Positions 58,550 through 64,000 of a DNA stretch of 64,000 nt are shown here, one piece after another (within the stretch, counting starts at the first letter, position 1; each line of letters begins with the position of its first letter). Where the stretch lies: assembly GCF_001514205.1 (NCBI RefSeq), contig NZ_KQ948770.1, positions 234,032 to 298,031 of the forward strand, given 5' to 3'. The notes under the pieces are model-generated. The model saw nothing but the letters and a program-made list of their open reading frames with translations, did no database searches and was not told the DNA's origin. A program made the position numbers and the translations under genes. The DNA comes from Streptomyces griseoruber (GTDB lineage Bacteria > Actinomycetota > Actinomycetes > Streptomycetales > Streptomycetaceae).

Positions 58550-59301
58550 CCGACCCCGTGAGCGACTGGCGCCGCCTGGCCGACTCGCACGTCCTGCTCG
58601 ACGGCTTCCACGCCCTCAAGCACGCCGTGCGCTTCGGAGCCGAGGTGCCGGTCGCGGTCACCGCGGACCGGGCGGCGGCGCTCGCCCTCGCGGACGACCT
58701 CGCCCCCGACGTCCGCGGCACTCTGGACGCCCTCCTGACGGAGGTCCCGGAGACGACGTACGCCTCGCTGGTGCCGCGCCCGCATCCCACGGCCGTGGCC
58801 GCCCTGGCCGTACGGCCCTCCCGCGAGGCCCAGCTGGCGAAGCTGGCGCACACGCCCCGCACCGCGCCCGTCGTGGTCCTCGACAACCCGCGCAACCTGG
58901 GCAACGCGGGGGCGGTGATCCGGCTGGCCGCCGGATTCGGCGCGACCGGGGTGGTCACCACGGGCACGCTCGACCCCTGGCATCCGACCGTCGTGCGCGG
59001 CGGGGCGGGCCTGCACTTCGCGACGGCCGTGGAGCGGCTGGCCGTGGCCGAGCTGCCCGCCGGGCCGGTGTTCGCCCTGGACCCGGAGGGTGACGACCTG
59101 AGGGGCGTCGAACTCCCGGACGACGCCCTTCTGGCCTTCGGCTCCGAACGCACCGGCCTCTCGACCGAACTACGCGCGCGTGCGGACCGTTTGCTGTCCC
59201 TGCCGATGCGCCCGCAGGTCTCCAGCTACAACCTGGCGACGAGCGTGGCGATGACGCTGTACCACTGGAGCCACGGCGCGCGGAGCGCCCCGACCCCCTA
59301 G
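58546..59301 (+). CDS. SpoU/TrmH-family RNA methyltransferase
   Basis: A 251-aa SPOUT methyltransferase, SAM-dependent, predicted to 2'-O-methylate tRNA or rRNA. The three SPOUT motifs are NPRNLGNAGAVIRLAAGFGA, LLAFGSERTGLS and SSYNLATSVAMTLYHW (the knot-forming end). An N-terminal substrate-binding region precedes it. It overlaps the HTTM gene (ATGA), and its 3' end overlaps the convergent paaN gene by four bases. The specific RNA target is not deducible. Confidence 0.88.
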   Translation: MTDPVSDWRRLADSHVLLDGFHALKHAVRFGAEVPVAVTADRAAALALADDLAPDVRGTLDALLTEVPETTYASLVPRPHPTAVAALAVRPSREAQLAKLAHTPRTAPVVVLDNPRNLGNAGAVIRLAAGFGATGVVTTGTLDPWHPTVVRGGAGLHFATAVERLAVAELPAGPVFALDPEGDDLRGVELPDDALLAFGSERTGLSTELRARADRLLSLPMRPQVSSYNLATSVAMTLYHWSHGARSAPTP

Positions 59302-60992
59302 GCGTCCCGACGCACCTCGACGACTCGGAAGCGGTTGGCCACGAACGCCCCGTCGGTGAGCGCGGCGTTGGCCGCCGGGTTGCCCCCGGACCCGTGGAAG
59401 TCGGAGAAGGCAGCCGTCTGGTTGACGTACACCCCACCGGTGAGGTTGAGCGACAACTGCGCGGCCTCCGCCAGACAGACCTCCTCGACGTCCCGCTCGA
59501 ACTCCGGGTCGGTCGTGTACGCCCCGACCGTCATCGCCCCCTTGTCCCGCACCGTCCGCCGCAGCAGCGCCAGCGCGTCCGCGCCGGAGTCGACGGCGAC
59601 GGCGAAGGAGACCGGCCCGAAGCACTCGCTCATGTACGCGGCCTCGTCGTCCGGCTTGGCGCCGTCCAGCTTCACGATCACCGGTGTGCGCACGACCGCG
59701 TCCGGGAACTCCGGATTGGCCACCTCGCGGGAGGCGAGGGCGACCTCGCCGAGGCCGGCGGCGGCCTCCAGCCGGGCCTTGACGTCCGGGTTGACGATGG
59801 CGCCGAGCAGCGCGTTGGCGCGCGCGTCGTCGCCGAGCAGGCCGTCGACGGAGCGGGCGAGGTCGGCGACCACCTCGTCGTAGGTCTTCGGGCCCTCGTC
59901 GGTGCGGATGCCGTCCCGGGGGATCAGCAGGTTCTGCGGGGTGGTGCACATCTGGCCGCTGTACAGGGACAGCGAGAACGCCAGGTTGGCGAGCATGCCC
60001 TTGTAGTGCGCGGTGGACTCCACGACGACCGTGTTGACGCCGGCCTTCTCGGTGTAGACCTGCGCCTGCCGGGCGTTGGCCTCCAGCCAGTCGCCGAAGG
60101 AGGCCGAGCCCGTGTAGTCGATGATCTTGATCTCGGGGCGGGTCGCCAGGGTCTTGGCGATGCCCTCCCCCGGGCGCTCGGCGGCCAGGGCGACGAGGTT
60201 CGCGTCGAAGCCGGCCGCGGCGAGCACCTCGCGGGCGACACCCACGGTCAGCGCGAGCGGCAGCACCGCGCGCGGGTGGGGCTTGACCAGGACCGCGTTG
60301 CCGGTGGCCAGGGAGGCGAACAGGCCCGGGTAGCCGTTCCACGTGGGGAAGGTGTTGCAGCCGACGAGCAGGGCGACGCCGCGCGGGACGGGCGTGAAGG
60401 TCTTGGTCATCGCGAGCGGGTCGCGCTTGCCCTGGGGCTTGCTCCACTCGGCCGTGCCGGGCGTGCGGACCTGTTCGGCGTACGCGTACGCCACGGCCTC
60501 CAGGCCGCGGTCCTGCGCGTGCGGGCCGCCCGCCTGGAACGCCATCATGAACGCCTGGCCGGAGGTGTGCATGACCGCGTGCGCGAACTCGTGCGTCCGG
60601 TCGGCGATCCGCTTGAGGATCTCCAGGCAGACCACCGCGCGGACCTCCGCGCCGGCCTCCCGCCAGGCGCGCTGTCCGGCCGTCATGGCGGGCAGCAGCA
60701 CGTCCACGTCCGCGTGCGGATAGGTCACGCCCAGGGCGATGCCGTAGGGGGAGGTCTCCTCGCCCACCCAGTCGTCGGTGCCGGGCTGGCCGAGGTCGAG
60801 ACGGGTGTTCAGCAGGGCGTCGAAGGCGGCCTTGCCGGCCGCCGCGTCCAGGCTGCCGTTCTCGCCGTAGGCCTTCGGGTGCTCCGGGTGGGGGGACCAG
60901 TACGCGCGGGTGCGGATCGCTTCCAGGGCCTGGTCGAGGGTGGGCCGGTGCTGGGCGATCAGATCGTGCGCGGTCGGTTCGGCGGCGGCCAT
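59298..60992 (-). CDS. paaN: Phenylacetate degradation aldehyde dehydrogenase-type protein PaaN
   Basis: A 564-aa protein of the PaaN family of aldehyde dehydrogenases, which act on the ring-opened aldehyde of the phenylacetyl-CoA pathway. Key segments are GVALLVGCNTFPTWNGYPGLF, KPHPRAVLPLAL, DYTGSASFGDWLE and the likely catalytic Cys in SGQMCTTPQNL, followed by FGPVSFAVAVDSGAD. It lacks the hydratase domain of the PaaZ fusion. It is divergent from the PaaH-like gene across a shared operator. Confidence 0.9.
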   Translation of the reverse strand: MAAAEPTAHDLIAQHRPTLDQALEAIRTRAYWSPHPEHPKAYGENGSLDAAAGKAAFDALLNTRLDLGQPGTDDWVGEETSPYGIALGVTYPHADVDVLLPAMTAGQRAWREAGAEVRAVVCLEILKRIADRTHEFAHAVMHTSGQAFMMAFQAGGPHAQDRGLEAVAYAYAEQVRTPGTAEWSKPQGKRDPLAMTKTFTPVPRGVALLVGCNTFPTWNGYPGLFASLATGNAVLVKPHPRAVLPLALTVGVAREVLAAAGFDANLVALAAERPGEGIAKTLATRPEIKIIDYTGSASFGDWLEANARQAQVYTEKAGVNTVVVESTAHYKGMLANLAFSLSLYSGQMCTTPQNLLIPRDGIRTDEGPKTYDEVVADLARSVDGLLGDDARANALLGAIVNPDVKARLEAAAGLGEVALASREVANPEFPDAVVRTPVIVKLDGAKPDDEAAYMSECFGPVSFAVAVDSGADALALLRRTVRDKGAMTVGAYTTDPEFERDVEEVCLAEAAQLSLNLTGGVYVNQTAAFSDFHGSGGNPAANAALTDGAFVANRFRVVEVRRDA

Positions 60993-61080
60993 GCGGGACC
61001 AACTCCTCGTCTTGAGAACTCTCCGTCGAGCTCATGACCTGGCGGAAACCTGGGCAGGAACAGCCAGGCAGGGCTAGAGT

Positions 61081-61096
61081 AACCGAACGATCGGTC
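61081..61096. promoter_or_regulatory. PaaR-type operator between paaN and paaH-like genes
   Basis: AACCGAACGATCGGTC: bases 61082-61096 are the exact inverse complement of 56383-56397. It lies directly after a -10-like TAGAGT (61075-61080), so a bound repressor would block initiation of the rightward transcript. Confidence 0.7.
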
Positions 61097-61151
61097 GGGA
61101 CAAGGGGGCCTGCCGCATCTGTGGAAAACCCCGTGCGGGAGGATCGCGCAC

Positions 61152-62678
61152 ATGACAGCACTCGACCTCAGCAGCCCCGTGGCCGTCGTCGGCACCGGCA
61201 CCATGGGCCAGGGCATCGCCCAGGTCGCGTTGGTCGCCGGCCATCCCGTACGGCTGTACGACGCCGTCCCCGGCCGGGCCCGGGAAGCGGCCGCCGCGAT
61301 CGGCGACCGCCTCGACCGGCTCGTGTCGAAGAACCGTCTCGCCGCCTCCGACCGGGACATCGCGCGCGCCCGTCTGGTGGCCGCGGAGAGCCTCGCCGAC
61401 CTCGCCGACTGCGGACTGGTCGTGGAGGCCGTCCTGGAGCGGCTGGACGTCAAGCAGGAGCTTCTCCGCCACCTGGAGGACGTGGTCGGCGAGGACTGTC
61501 TGCTCGCCACCAACACCTCCTCCCTGTCGGTGACGGCCATCGGCGGCGCCCTGCGCAACCCGGGCCGTTTCGTGGGCCTGCACTTCTTCAACCCGGCGCC
61601 GCTGCTGCCGCTGGTCGAGGTCGTCTCCGGCTACGCCACCGACGTCACGTCGGCCACGCGCGCGTACGAGACCGCACGCTCCTGGGGCAAGACCCCGGTC
61701 GCCTGCGCCGACACCCCCGGCTTCATCGTCAACCGCATCGCGCGGCCCTTCTACGCCGAGGCGTTCGCGGTCTACGAGGCACAGGGCGCCGATCCGGCCA
61801 CCATCGACGCGGTGCTGCGGGAGTCCGGCGGGTTCCGGATGGGCGCCTTCGAGCTGACCGACCTGATCGGGCAGGACGTCAACGAGTCCGTCACGCACTC
61901 GGTGTGGCAGTCCTTCTTCCAGGACGTGCGCTTCACCCCCTCGCTCGCCCAGCGCCGCCTCGTCGAGTCCGGCCGCCTCGGCCGCAAGACCGGCCACGGC
62001 TGGTTCGACTACCGCGACGACGGCGCGGGGGCGGAGAGCACCGAGCCGCACACCGCCGAGAAGCAGCAGGCGCCCGCCTACGTCCTCGCCGAGGGCGACC
62101 TGGGCCCCGCCGCCGAACTGCTCGCGCTGATCCGCGAGGCGGGCATCCAGGTCCGTGCCGACGAGGAGGACCACGGCACCCGGCTGGTGCTGCCCGGCGG
62201 CGGCCAGCTCGCCCTCGCCGACGGCCAGACCTCGGTGGAGTTCCGCGACGTCGTCTACTTCGACCTCGCCCTCGACTACCGCAAGGCCACCCGGATCGCC
62301 CTGTCCGCCTCCCAGGACACCTCGCAGCAGACCCTGTCCGAGGCGATCGGCCTGTTCCAGGCGCTCGGCAAGGACGTCAGCGTCATCGGCGACGTCCCCG
62401 GAATGATCGTCGCGCGTACGGTCGCCCGGATCGTCGACCTCGCACACGACGCCGTCGCCAAGGGCGTCGCCACCGAGGAGGACATCGACACCGCGATGCG
62501 GCTCGGCGTGAACTACCCCCTCGGCCCCTTCGAGTGGAGCCGGCGCCTCGGCCGCATGTGGGCCTTCTCGCTCCTGGACGACCTGCACGAGCGCGACCCC
62601 TCCGGCCGCTACGCGCCGTCCCTCGCCCTGTACCGGCACTCCTTCGCCACCGAGAAGCGGGAGGGCGGCGCCTCATGA
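61152..62678 (+). CDS. 3-hydroxyacyl-CoA dehydrogenase (PaaH-like)
   Basis: A 508-aa protein, NAD-dependent, oxidising a 3-hydroxyacyl-CoA, in this context probably 3-hydroxyadipyl-CoA. The N-terminal Rossmann motif is VVGTGTMGQGIAQV (about 10-24). The catalytic His/Glu region has VGLHFFNPAPLLPLVEVVSG and the 3HCDH C-domain DTPGFIVNRIARPFYAEAF. A second C-terminal 3HCDH domain (about 400-490) begins GDVPGMIVARTVARIVDLAH. The stop overlaps the ATG of the TetR gene, so both are co-expressed. Confidence 0.88.
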   Translation: MTALDLSSPVAVVGTGTMGQGIAQVALVAGHPVRLYDAVPGRAREAAAAIGDRLDRLVSKNRLAASDRDIARARLVAAESLADLADCGLVVEAVLERLDVKQELLRHLEDVVGEDCLLATNTSSLSVTAIGGALRNPGRFVGLHFFNPAPLLPLVEVVSGYATDVTSATRAYETARSWGKTPVACADTPGFIVNRIARPFYAEAFAVYEAQGADPATIDAVLRESGGFRMGAFELTDLIGQDVNESVTHSVWQSFFQDVRFTPSLAQRRLVESGRLGRKTGHGWFDYRDDGAGAESTEPHTAEKQQAPAYVLAEGDLGPAAELLALIREAGIQVRADEEDHGTRLVLPGGGQLALADGQTSVEFRDVVYFDLALDYRKATRIALSASQDTSQQTLSEAIGLFQALGKDVSVIGDVPGMIVARTVARIVDLAHDAVAKGVATEEDIDTAMRLGVNYPLGPFEWSRRLGRMWAFSLLDDLHERDPSGRYAPSLALYRHSFATEKREGGAS

Positions 62679-63307
62679 CCACCGCCAAGCGCGACACGTA
62701 CACCCCGGAGACCCTGCTCTCCGTCGCCGTCCAGGTCTTCAACGAGCGCGGCTACGACGGCACGTCCATGGAGCACCTCTCCCGGGCGGCCGGCATCTCC
62801 AAGTCGTCGATCTACCACCATGTGGCCGGCAAGGAGGAACTGCTGCGCCGGGCCGTCAGCCGTGCCCTGGACGGTCTGTTCGGGATCCTCGAGGAGGAGC
62901 ACGCGTGCGTGGGGCGCTCGGTGGAGCGCCTGGAGTACGTCGTACGGCGCATGGTCGAGGTCCTCATCGGCGAGCTGCCGTACGTCACGCTGCTGCTGCG
63001 CGTGCGCGGCAACACCGGCACCGAGCGGTGGGCCCTGGAGCGGCGGCGCGACTTCGACCACCGGGTCGCCGACCTGCTGAAGGCGGCCGCCGCCGACGGG
63101 GACGTGCGCGGGGACGTGGAGGTACGGCTCGCCACCCGGCTGGTCTTCGGGATGATCAACTCGATCGTCGAGTGGTACCGGCCCGGCGGCCGGGGGATGG
63201 CCGAGGGCGACGTGGCCGACGCGGTGGCGCGCCTGGTCTTCGCCGGTCTGCGCACCGAGCACCAGGAGCCGGGCGCGGGGATACGGGCGCGGGGATCCGG
63301 ACTCTAG
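62675..63307 (+). CDS. paaR: TetR-family regulator, probable PaaR
   Basis: A 210-aa repressor-type protein. The HTH (about 10-57) reads SVAVQVFNERGYDGTSMEHL, then SRAAGISKSSIYHHVAGKEEL. The C-terminal ligand domain is all-helical. It is translationally coupled to the PaaH-like gene and downstream of the operator at 61081, fitting autoregulation and control of paaA and paaN. The inducer would be a phenylacetate CoA thioester (from PaaR in other bacteria). The TAG stop is the CTAG bounding the MITE; the tail IRARGSGL may be atypical because of it. Confidence 0.8.
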   Translation: MTTAKRDTYTPETLLSVAVQVFNERGYDGTSMEHLSRAAGISKSSIYHHVAGKEELLRRAVSRALDGLFGILEEEHACVGRSVERLEYVVRRMVEVLIGELPYVTLLLRVRGNTGTERWALERRRDFDHRVADLLKAAAADGDVRGDVEVRLATRLVFGMINSIVEWYRPGGRGMAEGDVADAVARLVFAGLRTEHQEPGAGIRARGSGL

Positions 63308-63472
63308 TGCCGCGGCAGGCAACGTTCGCCCCGTCGCGACGCCCGGCACGCACTCTCGCCGCACCGGCCGAAAGCCCAAGTACGTCCAGTACGAGGACTT
63401 CCGGCCGGCACGCCGAGAGCACGCACCGGACGCCGCTCCTTGACGGGCAAACGTTGCCTGCCGCGGCACTAG
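63304..63472. mobile_element. Palindromic MITE, copy 2 (161 bp plus CTAG on each side)
   Basis: The element at 63308-63468 has perfect 19-bp terminal inverted repeats (TGCCGCGGCAGGCAACGTT and its inverse), extending to 24 bp with one mismatch. CTAG flanks it at 63304-63307 and 63469-63472. It matches copy 1 at 159 of 161 positions. It supplies the stop context of the TetR gene and lies about 57 bp from the transposase start codon that follows. Confidence 0.82.
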
Positions 63473-63529
63473 ACGAGTAGTTCCGAATGCGGGGTTCTCA
63501 GACGTAGGGAGGGTGTCCAACATCGGGTT

Positions 63530-64000
63530 GTGACGACCGATTTAGACACCCTCTTGACGGCACTGTACGTGCATGTCGATGACCGTTTGAAGACCCTGCG
63601 GTGGCGTGGGCGTCCGCCGCGGCTGACCGATGCCGAGCTGGTGACCCTGGCAGTTGCCCAGGCCGTGCTGGGCTTCCACTGCGAGGCCCGCTGGCTGCGC
63701 TTCGCCCACGCCCACCTGCACGGCATGTTCCCGTATCTGCCACAGCGCCCCGCCTACAACAAGCGGCTGCGAGCTGCTCTGCCCCTGGTCAAGCGGGCCA
63801 TCCGGTCACTGGCCGCAGATACCGACCTGTGGCTGGACGATGTATGGATCGTGGACTCCACGCCCGTCGAGTGCGCCCGCTCCCGCGAGACGGTCAAACG
63901 CTCCGACCTGGCCGGCTGGGCCAACTACGGTTACTGCCGCTCCCACTCCCGCTTTTACTGGGGCCTGAAGCTGCACCTGGTGTGCACGCCGGCCGGCTTG
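63530..64000 (+). mobile_element. IS982-like transposase (partial, runs off the window)
   Basis: 157 codons of a DDE transposase starting at GTG 63530 (MTTDLDTLLTALYVHVDDRL). The N-terminal region has LTDAELVTLAVAQAVLGFH and ARWLRFAHAHL. The first catalytic Asp lies in WIVDSTPVECARS, followed by YGYCRSHSRFYWGLKLHLV; this combination fits the IS982 family. The remaining acidic residues lie beyond the window. The leading region holds a 9-bp inverted repeat (63509-63517 with 63545-63553) that spans the start codon. The element's terminal repeats cannot be confirmed without the right end. Confidence 0.75.

Noticed and set aside
1..64000. CRISPR array
   Set aside because: No regularly spaced 25-40 bp repeats with unique spacers were seen; the only tandem repeats are the 22-bp and 15-bp arrays without spacers.

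Overview
The window is the replication-origin region of a Streptomyces (or very close actinomycete) chromosome. The G+C content is very high, GTG starts are common, and the order rpmH-dnaA-oriC-dnaN-gnd-recF-dciA-gyrB-gyrA is canonical. So is the later block of crgA, class E sortases, pknB-pbpA-rodA-pstP-fhaB-fhaA and tRNA-Leu. No species is assigned. All family assignments come from reading the sequence, not from searches.

Layout. 1-13.8 kb: the origin core. yidD/rnpA/rpmH face left. dnaA, a DnaA-box-rich oriC (about 3.17-3.69 kb), dnaN, a 6-phosphogluconate dehydrogenase, recF, dciA, gyrB, gyrA and a DUF3566 membrane protein face right. 13.9-18.6 kb: tRNA-Ile followed by a decayed actinomycete integrative element. 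It holds an integrase missing a segment and a catalytic His, an in-frame RepSA-Xis fusion, and an ATPase fragment joined at a visible junction. Lower-GC genes for small secreted proteins follow, then a possible decayed 174-bp inverted-repeat element. The scar lies between two look-alike terminators. 18.7-31.2 kb: a large nSTAND-type ATPase with 14 WD40 blades, an amidohydrolase, a GT2 glycosyltransferase, several proteins of unknown function, a Ser/Thr kinase and an HTH regulator. 31.4-39.2 kb: tRNA-Ala, a DUF5324 protein, cyclophilin, rhomboid protease, a DnaA-box cluster beside crgA, a DUF881 protein, and three class E sortase genes enclosing a small membrane protein and pabA/trpG.

39.2-47.4 kb is the leftward wall-growth operon (PASTA kinase, PBP, RodA-type SEDS polymerase, PP2C phosphatase, two FHA proteins). 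47.8-51.4 kb has tRNA-Leu, a parS site, a DUF2252 protein, a 161-bp palindromic MITE, a Cys-rich protein, a J-domain-like protein and a rhodanese. 51.4-63.3 kb is a phenylacetate catabolic region: acyl-CoA dehydrogenase, paaABCDE, paaN, a PaaH-like dehydrogenase and a TetR regulator. A DUF5819/HTTM/SpoU methylase operon is embedded in it. A shared 15-bp operator-like palindrome precedes both paaA and the paaN/paaH divergon. The window ends with a second, nearly identical MITE next to a truncated IS982-like transposase gene.

The most unusual items are the MITE pair (159/161 identical, flanked by CTAG, each placed so that the upstream gene ends in the element-side TAG), the mosaic junction in the integrative-element scar, the clustered DnaA boxes away from oriC, a perfect parS plus a one-mismatch variant, and the operator-like palindromes in the acyl-CoA/phenylacetate genes. 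I found no CRISPR array and no clear novel defence operon. The nSTAND-WD40 gene is the nearest candidate for a conflict-type function.
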